Of a stretch of DNA of 56,154 bases, positions 23,887 through 33,106 are shown piece by piece. A program made the position numbers and the translations under genes. Every line of letters begins with the position of its first letter. Position 1 is the stretch's first letter. The stretch spans positions 1-56,154 of the forward strand of contig SLNH01000403.1 in assembly GCA_007133195.1 (NCBI GenBank), written 5' to 3'. Source of the DNA: Nannocystineae bacterium. GTDB lineage: Bacteria; Myxococcota_A; Polyangia; Haliangiales; Haliangiaceae. A model generated the notes under the pieces. The model did not search any database and was not told the DNA's origin. It saw only the letters and a program-made list of their open reading frames with translations.

Positions 23887-24936
23887 TCAGCCGTTTCGCA
23901 CGGTGGCGGTGGGGAGGCCTTCGCGGCCGGCGCTCGCGGAGGCGGACCACGCGGCCTCTTCCTCTTCCCAGCGCCGCAAGGTCGCGCGCTTTTGCCGGCG
24001 CTTTCGGATGAACGCCAGGCACAAAAGGAGCGCCGCGAACGCCCAGATGCCCCCGCTAAACAGGCTCGCCGGCGCGAAGAAGTAGCGGTCGCGAAGGTCG
24101 TCGTACCACTCGTCGTAAAGCGCGCCGAGGGAGGCTCCGAAGCTCGCGCGCGCCGCCGAATCGACGTCCTCGCCGCCCGCGACCTCCCGAAGGAAGTTCC
24201 GAAATGGCCAGCGTTCGCCGCTGGCCTCCGCCCCGGGAAGTGGGCCGCGCCGCGCCAAGTACGCGACGAAATCGGCGCTTTGCGCGCGGGCGCGAGACGG
24301 CACGTCCGCGGCGGACAGCTCCGCCGACAGCGCGCCAAGGCCCATGGTCTCGCCCCGCCACGCCATTGCGAGCAGGGCGCGCGCCCGGGCCAGCGAAAAC
24401 TCCGAGGCGTGAAGCTGCGCGAATCCCTCGCGCAGCCACCCCGGCGCGCGCGCGCCCAGCGCGTCGTCGAGTGACATCTGGGCGAGCTCGTGGGCGACGA
24501 GGCGGGTTACGTCGAGGGGCTCACCTCCTTGGCTCGCGGCCACCACGACGATGCGCTCGGCGGGGAACGCGGCCGCGCGCGCCGCCTCCGGTACGGTTCG
24601 GCGGCCCGGGGCGGCGTCTTCGAGGTCCCGGGCGTCGCGCACGATGCGAATCTCGACTCGGCCCGGGTTTCCGAGCCCGCGCAGATCCTCGCGGATGCTG
24701 GCGAGCGTCGCCGGCGCCGTGCGGGCCACGGCCGAGGCGGCGTCACCCGTGCCGCGCTCGCTCCTCACGGTCACATCGCCCTCGGCTTCGCCGGCGGGCC
24801 CTTCGACCTCACCCGCGTGGGCGCGGGCGCCCGCGAGAGCGGCGGCCAGACCGAGCGCGAGCGCCAGGGTGCCGCGAAGGTGCGCCGGCAAGACGTTGAA
24901 AAGCAGTTCGGTGCGGGGCTGACTTGGGCGGGTCAT
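23887..24936 (-). CDS. membrane-anchored peptidase MA-like protein with degenerate zinc site
   Basis: 349 residues with an N-terminal signal segment (about 20-41, ending AGARAHA) and a C-terminal membrane helix (GIWAFAALLLCLAFI) followed by a basic, then acidic, cytoplasmic tail. The exported domain has the gluzincin layout of the peptidase MA family: RLVAHELAQM (about 145-154), then PGWLREGFAQL (about 164-174), where active members have HExxH and the glutamate motif WLxEGxAE. Here the second histidine is Gln153, so zinc binding should be lost, while His149, Glu150 and the WLREGFA block remain. It is probably a former protease acting as a binding protein, unless the alignment is shifted. It converges on the gene pair at 22608-23815. 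Confidence 0.7.
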   Translation of the reverse strand: MTRPSQPRTELLFNVLPAHLRGTLALALGLAAALAGARAHAGEVEGPAGEAEGDVTVRSERGTGDAASAVARTAPATLASIREDLRGLGNPGRVEIRIVRDARDLEDAAPGRRTVPEAARAAAFPAERIVVVAASQGGEPLDVTRLVAHELAQMSLDDALGARAPGWLREGFAQLHASEFSLARARALLAMAWRGETMGLGALSAELSAADVPSRARAQSADFVAYLARRGPLPGAEASGERWPFRNFLREVAGGEDVDSAARASFGASLGALYDEWYDDLRDRYFFAPASLFSGGIWAFAALLLCLAFIRKRRQKRATLRRWEEEEAAWSASASAGREGLPTATVRNG

Positions 24937-24974
24937 GAGAACGCCACGCCTGGGAAGGGAGTGTGCTCGAGATC

Positions 24975-25138
24975 CTAGTGTCCGGACCAGGAGGTTGATT
25001 CGCCAGACAGCGCCGTTCGCAGGCCCCCTGGCAAGGCGATCCGACGCAGGAAGGGTGGGCCCCTTTCAAGGAGGAGCAACGCCGCCAGGAGCCCGAGAAC
25101 AAGCTGGACCGGATCAATGTCCCTGGTCCGGACACTAG
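24975..25138. mobile_element. 164-base element with 17-bp perfect terminal inverted repeats (MITE-like)
   Basis: CTAGTGTCCGGACCAGG at 24975-24991 returns as its exact reverse complement at 25122-25138. The match continues imperfectly inward (TTGATtCG against TTGATcCG after a one-base shift). The inside encodes a 47-codon open stretch rich in Gln/Arg/Glu but no start. It occupies most of the 315-base gap between 24936 and 25252. No target duplication is obvious. A miniature inverted-repeat element or an insertion-sequence remnant fits best; a large regulatory stem-loop is possible. Confidence 0.5.
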
Positions 25139-25251
25139 CACGGTGGGCTCGCGCGGCCGCCCACGAGGCGCGTCGATCTCGGGGACAGGGTGGGCGGTTC
25201 GCCGGGGCGCTCTTGAGTGCGGGGGACTGCTGAGCGGGGCGTTTTGCCGAT

Positions 25252-26490
25252 TCAGGGAAAGGTGAGCTCGATGCGCTGGCGGCTGCCGACCATATCGTTC
25301 CCGATCACGAACGCGGCGCCAAGGCCCACCGCCCCGATGATACTGGCGTACACCCACCAGGAGGTTCCGCCGCTGTCGCGCTCCGCGCGGCGATCGGCAG
25401 GCTGTTCGCGCAATAGCGGCCTGTCGGGATCCGGCCCCCGCCGGCGCTGCGGCTCCCACGCCTCGACCCGTCCGGCGACCGCATGCGCGATCCGTTCCGG
25501 GTCCTGTTCGCCGATCGCCGCCAGCCGCTCGGCGACGCGCGCCCCGTCCGCGCGGCCCCAGATCTCGATCTCGTCCGGTCTGCGGACCACGAGGATGCGC
25601 GCTTCGAGCCGCTGGAGAAAGTTTGCGATCTCCACCGGCGACACCTCGCGCCCCGCCTGCCACGTGGCGATCGCGCGCCTGAGTGCGCCCCACCTATCGT
25701 CTGTCGGGGCGAGGGAGATGGAGATCGACGTGTCGCCCTCGACCGGCACCACCTTCGCGGCGGCGCGGTGCCCAGAAGCCGCCGCCACGAGCACTTCTCC
25801 CTCGGGCACGAGCACCTCGTCCGGACCCGCATCGTCCGGACCCACATCGCGGGGCAGGTGGTCGATCCAAAGCTGGGTCGGCTTCCCTTCGCTCTCGCCC
25901 GAGACGGTCACCGACAGCGCCACCTGCCGGACATTGGCCTTGACGTCCACGGCCGGCACCCGGTCCCAGAGCTCGGCCGGAACCTGCGCCGGCCGCTCGC
26001 TCACGCCCAGGTTGTGCAGCCGCTTCGCCGCGAGTTGTGCGGCGCTCGCGTCTTCGCGGCCGCCCGCGCAAAGTAGCTGGTAGATGTGCGCTCGCTCGAG
26101 CTCGTCGGCGAACGCGTCCTCGTCCGTTTGGCCGGCTCGGGCCGCGGCGTATTCGCGCACCGCGGTTTTCGCGGCGGCGGCCGAGGCGTCGCAGTCGAGC
26201 TCGCCGTAGGCCTCACTCGCGAGCGCGAGCGCTTCGGCTCCCGCCTGCGCGGTGCCGGGCGATGGCAGCCCGGCGAGCGCCGCGCGCACTCCCGGGTCGT
26301 CCGGAAACGTCAGCTCGGGAAGATCGCCGAGCGCCTCCCCGACCTCGCCACCCCCGGCGGCGGGATCCGCTCGGAGATCCACGAGCACGGCCGGGGACTC
26401 CGCCGATGCCTGCCCGGCGCCGCCGATCGCGAGCGCGACGGCGAGTCCGGCTAGCCGTCTTGGCCTTTGAAATAGTTGTTTAGCGACCAT
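25252..26490 (-). CDS. secreted or membrane-anchored protein of unknown function with C-terminal TM segment
   Basis: About 412 residues from the ATG at 26490; an in-frame start at 26547 lies deep inside the PilZ gene. An N-terminal signal sequence (LAGLAVALAIGGAGQASA) is followed by helical segments resembling periplasmic TPR-like domains (ASEAYGELDCDASAAAAKTAV) and a beta-rich part with VDVKANVRQVALSVTVSGES and GEVLVAAASGHRAAAK, like a PEGA-type surface domain. A proline/arginine linker and one membrane helix (WWVYASIIGAVGLGAAFVI) close the protein. It overlaps the PilZ gene by 40 bases on the same strand, suggesting one operon. Family not recognised. Confidence 0.7.
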   Translation of the reverse strand: MVAKQLFQRPRRLAGLAVALAIGGAGQASAESPAVLVDLRADPAAGGGEVGEALGDLPELTFPDDPGVRAALAGLPSPGTAQAGAEALALASEAYGELDCDASAAAAKTAVREYAAARAGQTDEDAFADELERAHIYQLLCAGGREDASAAQLAAKRLHNLGVSERPAQVPAELWDRVPAVDVKANVRQVALSVTVSGESEGKPTQLWIDHLPRDVGPDDAGPDEVLVPEGEVLVAAASGHRAAAKVVPVEGDTSISISLAPTDDRWGALRRAIATWQAGREVSPVEIANFLQRLEARILVVRRPDEIEIWGRADGARVAERLAAIGEQDPERIAHAVAGRVEAWEPQRRRGPDPDRPLLREQPADRRAERDSGGTSWWVYASIIGAVGLGAAFVIGNDMVGSRQRIELTFP

Positions 26491-26771
26491 ACCTCGCCCG
26501 CCCGCAGGCCGTCGAATTGGAGGCCCACGCCCTCCTCGGAGCTCCACCGGATCGACACGCCAACCGTAATGGGCTCGGCATGGGTGGGAATCTCGAAGCT
26601 TACGCGACCGCGCGTGCCGGTCGTCGGGGACAGCCCGGGCGTCTCCAGGGCCAAAAACGCGCCGCCCAGGGACAGGTTGCGGAACAGGCCCCGCCAGGGC
26701 TGTCCCTCAACTTCCAATGTGGCGGCGATCTCGACAGGATGGCGGGTTTGAAGGCGGCGGTGCTCAGGCAC
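26451..26771 (-). CDS. PilZ domain protein (c-di-GMP receptor)
   Basis: 106 residues, a single PilZ domain. The two binding motifs are present: RxxxR in RLQTRHPVEI (about 6-16) and N-x-S-x-x-G in NLSLGGAFL (about 32-40). The rest fits the six-strand barrel. PilZ proteins bind cyclic di-GMP and pass the signal to motility or envelope machinery. It overlaps the downstream membrane-protein gene by 40 bases, which makes that protein the likely partner. It is divergent from nothing nearby; the surA-type gene upstream ends on the same strand 103 bases earlier. Confidence 0.88.
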   Translation of the reverse strand: MPEHRRLQTRHPVEIAATLEVEGQPWRGLFRNLSLGGAFLALETPGLSPTTGTRGRVSFEIPTHAEPITVGVSIRWSSEEGVGLQFDGLRAGEVWSLNNYFKGQDG

Positions 26772-26874
26772 GACTGCTCCGTACTGCGTTAGGCCATCGC
26801 GGGTAGCGCTGGTCGACGATGTTAGGTCGGGCGGCGGCGATTGTCAGCGCCACCGAACGAGCCTCCGCCTTGTC

Positions 26875-27912
26875 TCACGACTCGAGCCGAATTTCCACGT
26901 GGACGCGATCGCGCAGGTCGTCGAGGAACCGCTCCGTTTCGCGCTCCATCTCCGCACGGTAGAGCTCCTCGCGGATCGAGTCCGCCTGCTCCTCGTAAGC
27001 CGGCATGGCTTGTTCTTCGCGCTCCTGGACATGAAACACGTGAATGCCGTTCGGCCCCTCCATCGGCTCGCTCACCTCGCCCTCCTCCAGGGCGAACACC
27101 CGATCTTCCCACGCGGTGGCCAAGCTGCCTCGCTCGACCCATCCGAGGCTCCCACCGTCGGCCCGACTGGCGATGTCGTCTGAATACTCCTCAGCGAGCT
27201 CGGCGAAGGCTTCGTCGCCGCGGGCGCGCTCGGCGAGCTCCGCGGCGCGCTGGCGCACGGCCGCCGCCTCCTCGTCACTCGCGTCGGCGGGCACTTCCAA
27301 CATGATGTGGCTAAGCCGCACCCGGCCGATCCCACCTTGCTGGTGCTGCATTTCCTCGTAGCGATCGCGCACGTCTTCTTCGCTGACATTGACCCGCGGG
27401 CGAACGATCATCTCGGCGGCGCGCATGCGAAGCATCTGGCGCTCCAAGTCGTGGCGGTAGGCGCGCATCGTATAGCCCTGCATCCCCAGCGCCTCTTCGA
27501 ACTCCTCCTCGCTCAGGTCGTTTTGCTCCATGACCTCTTGAACGGCGCGGTCGATCTCGTGGTCCGAAACCTCCACGTTCGCCTGGGCCGCGGCCTGAAC
27601 CAAGAGCTCTTCTTGGATCATCTCGTCGAGGACGTGTTCCTTGACGACCGTCTTGCGTCGCTCGCGCTCCTGCGGATCGGAGATGCCCTGCGCGTCGGCC
27701 AGCATCGGACCCGCGCGCATCATCACTTCGCTGTGAAGGATTACGGAGTCGCCCACCACCGCCGTCACCCCATCGATGAGCTTCGTGTTGCCGGTGTCGG
27801 CAGAGGCGCTGTGCGAGATCGCAGAGACCAATAGTAGCGCTGCGAGGGCGCCGGGCAGGGCGCCGATACGCGGACCGTGGATCATAAGACGTTGGACGCG
27901 GCGACTGGTCAT
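26875..27912 (-). CDS. SurA-type periplasmic peptidyl-prolyl isomerase / chaperone
   Basis: 345 residues. After a signal peptide (ALAALLLVSAISHSASA) comes the SurA N-terminal pattern LIDGVTAVVGDSVILHSEV (about 44-64), then helical chaperone segments (EEEFEEALGMQGYTMRAYRHDLERQM), then one parvulin domain (about 197-305: RLSHIMLEVP, EYSDDIASRADGGSLGWVERG, NGIHVFHVQE). SurA helps outer-membrane proteins fold in the periplasm. Its ATG overlaps the stop of the upstream parvulin lipoprotein gene (ATGA), so both are made together. Only one parvulin domain is present where E. coli SurA has two, as in many deltaproteobacteria. Confidence 0.9.
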   Translation of the reverse strand: MTSRRVQRLMIHGPRIGALPGALAALLLVSAISHSASADTGNTKLIDGVTAVVGDSVILHSEVMMRAGPMLADAQGISDPQERERRKTVVKEHVLDEMIQEELLVQAAAQANVEVSDHEIDRAVQEVMEQNDLSEEEFEEALGMQGYTMRAYRHDLERQMLRMRAAEMIVRPRVNVSEEDVRDRYEEMQHQQGGIGRVRLSHIMLEVPADASDEEAAAVRQRAAELAERARGDEAFAELAEEYSDDIASRADGGSLGWVERGSLATAWEDRVFALEEGEVSEPMEGPNGIHVFHVQEREEQAMPAYEEQADSIREELYRAEMERETERFLDDLRDRVHVEIRLES

Positions 27913-28928
27913 GGCCGTTGCTCGGGGCGGACGTTCGGGCTCTCGGCGGCGGAACCCGGGTCATCGTCCCGGGCGCCGGGCGCGCTGTCGCCATCGCCGG
28001 CTCGCGCCGCCGCCGCGGGAATCTCGATGTCGGTGAGCGCCTGTTCATGGATCTCGATCTCGGCGCCCTCGCGGAGCTCGGCGAGCAGCGCCTCCTGCGC
28101 TTCCGCACGCCGCTGCCGGTAGAGCTCGGTTCGAACACGGCGGCGCACGTCGTCGAACTCGCGCTTGACGGCCGGGCGATGTCCCGTGCGCACGAGGACG
28201 AAGTAGGTGCCGTCGCCGCTGTCGATCGGACCGGCCACTTCGCCGGCCTCGAGCTCGAACGCCGCCTCCGTCACCGGCTGCGGGATCTCGTCGTCTTCGC
28301 GCGCAAAGTAGTGGAGATCGCCGCCGCGCTCGCGGCTCGTCGGGTCCTGGGAGTGTGCCTCGACGAGATCGCGGAACTGGCGCGAGCTGGCGCCCGTTGC
28401 CTCGGCCGCGATCTCCTCGGCGAGCTCGGCGTCGGTGACGACCACCGCCGACGCGCGCACCTTTTCGGGGCGGCGAAACTCGCCTTTGCGCTCGTCGAAA
28501 AACGCCCGCAGCTCATCCTCCGTGATGGCGTCCGGATCGACCACCTCGGTCAGGTGGTCTTCCATCATCTCCCGGATCATGAGCTCGTTGACGGTGCGTA
28601 CGACCTCCGGGTGCTCGTCGAAGCCGCGCGCCCTCGCCTCCGCGGCGAGCACCTCCACGCGGATCATGTTGTCGATGAGCCGGCGCTTGTGCTGCTCCGA
28701 GTTGTAGCGCGCGCGCTCGTAGGGCGACAGCTCGGCGAGGCGCCGCTCCACGTCGGCGGTGGTGATCACGCGGTCGCCCACCCTCGCGAGCGGCTCGCCG
28801 TCGCTCGCCCCGGCGGCCGAGGAGGACGCGCCCGCGCCGTCGCCAGCGCGTTCGCCGTTACAGCCGACGAGCAGGGCGAGGCCGAGCGCGGCGGCGATCG
28901 CGCGTTTGCGGTGCGTGCAAAAATTCAT
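27909..28928 (-). CDS. parvulin-type peptidyl-prolyl isomerase lipoprotein
   Basis: About 339 residues from the ATG at 28928 (a TTG two codons earlier is ignored). The signal ends LALLVGC, so Cys23 is the likely lipid site. A SurA/PrsA-like helical part (ARVGDRVITTADVERRLAEL, about 50-70) precedes a parvulin domain (KVRASAVVVTD, HSQDPTSRERGGDLHYFAR, DGTYFVLVRTGHRPA; about 155-260). The Ala/Asp/Pro-rich C-terminus is probably disordered. It overlaps the SurA-type gene by 4 bases. Together they form an envelope-folding operon of the kind common in Myxococcota. Confidence 0.9.
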   Translation of the reverse strand: MNFCTHRKRAIAAALGLALLVGCNGERAGDGAGASSSAAGASDGEPLARVGDRVITTADVERRLAELSPYERARYNSEQHKRRLIDNMIRVEVLAAEARARGFDEHPEVVRTVNELMIREMMEDHLTEVVDPDAITEDELRAFFDERKGEFRRPEKVRASAVVVTDAELAEEIAAEATGASSRQFRDLVEAHSQDPTSRERGGDLHYFAREDDEIPQPVTEAAFELEAGEVAGPIDSGDGTYFVLVRTGHRPAVKREFDDVRRRVRTELYRQRRAEAQEALLAELREGAEIEIHEQALTDIEIPAAAARAGDGDSAPGARDDDPGSAAESPNVRPEQRP

Positions 28929-29233
28929 CGGCAAACCAAAAGGTTAGCGAGGCTCGTAGCACACCCACTGCCGGCCGGCAAGGCGCCCATCCCGCCGGCG
29001 AGCCGGCGGCGGCGCAAACGGCACATGGCACCCCGCCACGGCACAGCCGTTGCACGGGCGGCCGCGGTCGTCTCGCCTGCAGTCGCGCGGGGATCGCGAG
29101 ACAACGCGCCTTTTCTCACCAGGAGCGGATCAGGCGCAAACCCACCGTCTTTACCTTCGTCCTTTATGCTGACCAACCGGTTCGAATCTTCCTGCGGATC
29201 GATGACGGGGCCGGCCTGGTAGAATCGCCCGTC
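28929..29233. other. 305-base intergenic region between divergent genes
   Basis: It separates the parvulin lipoprotein and the kinase, which diverge, so it should hold promoters for both. I see a TAGAAT (29220-29225) 8 bases before the kinase ATG, with no convincing -35 hexamer. No RNA gene or repeat is visible. Confidence 0.5.
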
Positions 29234-30628
29234 ATGAGCCGACGCGAGGGGGACCGCCTGCCCAGCCCAAAGGAGGATCTCGCGGATTCTCGATCCACGA
29301 TCGATGGCGACCTCGCGAGCGCGCACGGTGAGGGGAGCCGGCTCGTCGGCCGATCGATCGCCGGCCGATACCGGATCGAGGAAGCCATCGGCCGCGGCGG
29401 CCTCGGCGCCGTGTTTCGCGTGGAGCACCTCGCGCTTGGAAAAAGCTTCGCGCTCAAGGTGCAAAACCCGGGCATCTCGCAGGATGTGGAGCAAAGGCGG
29501 CTGTTTTTTCAGGAGGCGAAGCTCGCGAGCTCTATCGTGCACCCGTCGGTGATCTCCGTCGTCGATTTCGGCGAGGACGAGCGCGTCGGCGCGTTCATGG
29601 TCATGGAATACGTCCCCGGGGAGTCGCTCGCCGAGCGCCTGCGCGAGTATCCCCGCGGCCTCCCGATCAAAGTGTTTTGCGACGTCATGAAGCAGCTCGC
29701 GGAGGCGCTTCAGCACATCCACGACCAAGGGATCGTGCACGGCGACATCAAAGCGGGCAACGTGCACTGCTTTCAGGTGGTGCTCAGCCCGGGGCAGCGC
29801 CGGCGATGGCAGGTCAAGGTCCTCGATTTCGGCATGGCCTCGCTGCGCCACGCCGACCACAGGCCTTCGACGCTCGCCGGCACGCCGGCGTACCTCGCGC
29901 CCGAGCGGATTCTCGGCGGGCCGCCGACTGCGAGCGCCGATCTGTACAGCCTCGGGGTGCTCGGCTACGAGCTCCTCACGGGGCGCCTTCCCTTCGAGGG
30001 GGCCCCGCACGAGGTGATCGCCGCGCAGGTCGAAGAGGCGCTGCCCTCCATCGCGCGGCAGCGCGGCGAGGATGTCGATCAGCGCGCGGTCGACCTCATC
30101 GCCCACGCGACGAGCAAGGATCCCGACGACCGTCACGCGGACATGAGCGCCTTCCTCTACGAACTTCGCACGCTCATGCATATGCTCGGCATGGCCGAGC
30201 GGCGGCGACGGGGGCCGGGGCTGGGCGTCGAGCGTACCGAGTCCCGTTGGGCTCCTTCGGCCGCGCGCGGTTTCGAGCTCGCGCCGCTGCCGATGGCGGG
30301 CATCAACACCGACGGCGCCGTGGTCATCGCCAACAAGGAGTTCGCCCGCCTGGTAGCGGGGGACGAAAACGTGTCGGTCCGCGGGGACGCCCTGTGCAGC
30401 TCGCCCTTGCTCGATGCTCACCCGACCTTTTTGGCGGACGTGCGCCAGGTCTTCGTCACCGGAGCCAGGCGCCGGATGACCGTCAGGGTTCCCCGCGAAA
30501 AGGCCGGCCCCGAGGAGCTCACGATCGTGCTCGGTCCCGGCGCGCCCGACGATTTTGCCGACGTGCACCTCACCGTGATCCCCCGCGGGGACGATGAGGC
30601 TCTGTTCGGCGGCGCGACGCCGCTGTGA
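29234..30628 (+). CDS. Ser/Thr protein kinase (Hanks type) with C-terminal PAS-like domain
   Basis: 464 residues, no membrane segment. Kinase domain about 46-330: glycine loop GRGGLGAVF, catalytic Lys75 (FALKV), the catalytic loop HGDIKAGN at 169-176, DFG with Asp198, APE as APERI and the DLYSLGVLGYELLTG helix. The loop reads HGD and not HRD, as in RD-independent kinases, so activation-loop phosphorylation may not be needed. After about 345 comes a region with a PAS-like start (GINTDGAVVIANKEFARLVAG). It stands alone between the foldase operon and the fadN-like operon. Confidence 0.9.
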   Translation: MSRREGDRLPSPKEDLADSRSTIDGDLASAHGEGSRLVGRSIAGRYRIEEAIGRGGLGAVFRVEHLALGKSFALKVQNPGISQDVEQRRLFFQEAKLASSIVHPSVISVVDFGEDERVGAFMVMEYVPGESLAERLREYPRGLPIKVFCDVMKQLAEALQHIHDQGIVHGDIKAGNVHCFQVVLSPGQRRRWQVKVLDFGMASLRHADHRPSTLAGTPAYLAPERILGGPPTASADLYSLGVLGYELLTGRLPFEGAPHEVIAAQVEEALPSIARQRGEDVDQRAVDLIAHATSKDPDDRHADMSAFLYELRTLMHMLGMAERRRRGPGLGVERTESRWAPSAARGFELAPLPMAGINTDGAVVIANKEFARLVAGDENVSVRGDALCSSPLLDAHPTFLADVRQVFVTGARRRMTVRVPREKAGPEELTIVLGPGAPDDFADVHLTVIPRGDDEALFGGATPL

Positions 30629-30729
30629 CCGCCGCTCGGTAGCGCCGCGCGGAAATCGTCGTCCCGCGCCCCCCGCGGGGCTCCACCTGCGCTACGTTCT
30701 GGCTCCGAAGGTAAAAAGGATCGCGCGCT

Positions 30730-33102
30730 ATGCCAGAACCGATTCGACGGGTCGCGGTGCTCGGCGCCGGCGTCATGGGCGCCGGAATCGCCGCGCACGT
30801 CGCGAATGCTGGGATCGAGGTCGTCCTCCTCGACATCGTCCCTCCCGATCTTCCCCCCGATAAGAGCAGTGACCAACGCGCTCGTAACGCGCTCGCCCGC
30901 GGCGCGATCGAGCGCATGGCGAAGGTCGAACCGCCGCCGCTTTACCACCACAGCCACGCGCGACGGATCCGCCCGGGCAACCTGGAAGACGACTTCGCTG
31001 CGCTGTCCGCGTGCGACCTCGTCATCGAGGCGGTCGTCGAGAAGCTCGACGTCAAGCGCGCGCTGTTCGCGCGTCTCGACGCGGAGCTCTCCGAGACGAC
31101 GCTCGTCGCTTCGAATACCTCGGGGCTGCGCATCGCGGACATGATCGAGGGCCGATCTGAGAGCTTTCGCCGCCGTTTCGCGGTGGTCCACTTCTTTAAC
31201 CCGGCGCGCTACATGAAGCTCCTCGAGCTCGTGGGCGGCGCGGACACGGAGCCCGAGGTGCTCGAGCGCATCGAGGACTTCGGCCGCGAGGCGCTCGGCA
31301 AGGGGATCGTCCGCGCGAAGGACTCGCCGAACTTCGTCGCCAACCGGATCGGGGCCTACGGGTCGATGGCGGCGATTTGGGCCATGCTCGACCTGGAGCT
31401 CGCGCCGGAGGACGTCGACGCGATCACGGGTCAGCCGATGGCGCGCCCCAGGTCCGCGACGTTTCGCACCGCCGACATGGTCGGCATCGACACGCTCGTG
31501 AACGTGATCGATAACTGCCGCGCCACCCTCGAGCACGACGAAGAGCGCGGCGTCTTCGAAGTCCCCGCCTACATCCGCGCGATGCTCGAGCGCGGCCTCA
31601 CCGGCCAAAAAACTGGCGGTGGCTTTTACCGCAAGGTCCGCGGCGACATCCAGACCCTCGATCCCGAGACGGGGGAATACCGCGATCGCGGCGGCGATTC
31701 CCGCATCCGCTCGATGTGCAAAGACATCGCCAAAGACCCCGATCCGCGCGAGCGGGTGCGCAAGCTCGTCGCCGCCGAGGGGCCGGTCGGGGACTTCGCC
31801 TGGCGGGTGCTGTCGCGGACCCTCGCCTACGCGGCGCGCCGCATCGGCGAGGTCACAGACGACATCGCCGCCGTCGATAACGCGATGCGGTGGGGATACA
31901 ATTGGGAGCTCGGGCCGTTCGAGATTTGGGACGCGCTCGGCTTCGCGGAGACCACGGACAGGATGCTCGAAGACGGGATCGAGGTCCCCGAGGAGATCCT
32001 GAGCCTGCGCGAGCGGGAACCCGCCTACTTTTACGGCGAGCGCGGCGACGTGTTCGAGCTGTCGAGCCGGACCTACCGCCAGCGCGCCGCCGATCCCCGC
32101 GAGGTCACGTTCGAGATCCTTCGCCGCGGTGAGGGCCCGGTGATCGCGAGCGCGGGCGCCGAGGCCTGGGACCTCGGCGAGGGCGTCCTCGGCGTCTCGT
32201 TCAAGACGAAGGCCAACAGCGTCGATGCAGACGTGGTGGACACGCTCGACCGAGCCGTCGATCGGGCTGAGCGCGAGTTTCGCGCGCTCGTCATCGCGAA
32301 CCGGGGCGATCACTTCTGCGTCGGCGCCAACCTGTTCGGGATCGCGATGGCGGCCGGCCAGAAGGACTGGGACACGATTCGCGAGTCCGCGCGCGCGTTT
32401 CAGGCGGCTTGCCAGCGCCTCAAGTACGCGTCGGTCCCCACCGTGGCGGCGCCGTTCGGGATGACGGTCGGCGGCGGCCTCGAGCTCTGTCTCGCCTGTG
32501 ACGAGGTCCAGGCGGCCGCCGAGACGTACGCCGGGCTCACCGAGCCCGCGGTCGGGGTCATCCCCGCCGGCGGCGGCACGCTCAACCTGCTGTGGCGCGC
32601 GCTCGAGTCGGTGCCCGAGGGCGTGGAGATCGACATCTACGCGTTCGTCACCCAGGTGTTCAAGAACATCGCCACGGCGCGCGTGGCCAAGAGCGCCGAG
32701 GAGGCCCGGGCGCTGGGTTACTTTCGCCGTGGAGACGGCGTGTCGTTCGACGCCGCCCGGCTCCTCGACGCGGCCAAAAAGCGGGCCATTGCGAAGGCGG
32801 AGACCGGCTATCACGCCCCGGTTCCGCGCGCGCATCGACTGCCGGGCGAAAGCGGCATCGCCACGCTGAGCGTGATGATCCGCACGATGATCGCCGCCGG
32901 CCACGCCACCGAGCACGACGGCGTGATCGCCCGCGCGCTCGCCCGCGTTTTGTGCGGCGGTGCCGGCGGTGCCGCCCGTGACGTCACCGAGGACGAGATG
33001 CTCGAGCTCGAGCGGGAGGCCTTCGTCAGCCTCTGCGGGGAGCCGAAGAGTCAAGAGCGCATGCAGCACATGCTGATGCAAAACAAGCCTCTCAGGAATT
33101 AA
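30730..33102 (+). CDS. fadN: bifunctional 3-hydroxyacyl-CoA dehydrogenase / enoyl-CoA hydratase (FadN-like)
   Basis: 790 residues. The NAD-binding dehydrogenase domain is first ([21 protein letters not shown] at 8-28, HFFNP around 154-158, [12 protein letters not shown]). The enoyl-CoA hydratase domain is last ([10 protein letters not shown] about 525, [16 protein letters not shown] about 577-592). This order is that of FadN; FadB and FadJ have the hydratase first. The enzyme hydrates trans-2-enoyl-CoA and oxidises 3-hydroxyacyl-CoA in fatty-acid beta-oxidation. Four bases separate it from the thiolase gene, so the operon covers the last three steps of the cycle. Overall length fits FadN. Confidence 0.93.
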   Translation: MPEPIRRVAVLGAGVMGAGIAAHVANAGIEVVLLDIVPPDLPPDKSSDQRARNALARGAIERMAKVEPPPLYHHSHARRIRPGNLEDDFAALSACDLVIEAVVEKLDVKRALFARLDAELSETTLVASNTSGLRIADMIEGRSESFRRRFAVVHFFNPARYMKLLELVGGADTEPEVLERIEDFGREALGKGIVRAKDSPNFVANRIGAYGSMAAIWAMLDLELAPEDVDAITGQPMARPRSATFRTADMVGIDTLVNVIDNCRATLEHDEERGVFEVPAYIRAMLERGLTGQKTGGGFYRKVRGDIQTLDPETGEYRDRGGDSRIRSMCKDIAKDPDPRERVRKLVAAEGPVGDFAWRVLSRTLAYAARRIGEVTDDIAAVDNAMRWGYNWELGPFEIWDALGFAETTDRMLEDGIEVPEEILSLREREPAYFYGERGDVFELSSRTYRQRAADPREVTFEILRRGEGPVIASAGAEAWDLGEGVLGVSFKTKANSVDADVVDTLDRAVDRAEREFRALVIANRGDHFCVGANLFGIAMAAGQKDWDTIRESARAFQAACQRLKYASVPTVAAPFGMTVGGGLELCLACDEVQAAAETYAGLTEPAVGVIPAGGGTLNLLWRALESVPEGVEIDIYAFVTQVFKNIATARVAKSAEEARALGYFRRGDGVSFDAARLLDAAKKRAIAKAETGYHAPVPRAHRLPGESGIATLSVMIRTMIAAGHATEHDGVIARALARVLCGGAGGAARDVTEDEMLELEREAFVSLCGEPKSQERMQHMLMQNKPLRN

Positions 33103-33106
33103 CGCC

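Noticed and set aside
29179-29188. GGTTCGAATC, which resembles a tRNA T-loop
   Set aside because: No acceptor or anticodon stem can be drawn around it.
28925-30568. 547-codon minus-strand frame over the kinase gene
   Set aside because: The kinase on the plus strand has all catalytic motifs; the antisense frame is a shadow.
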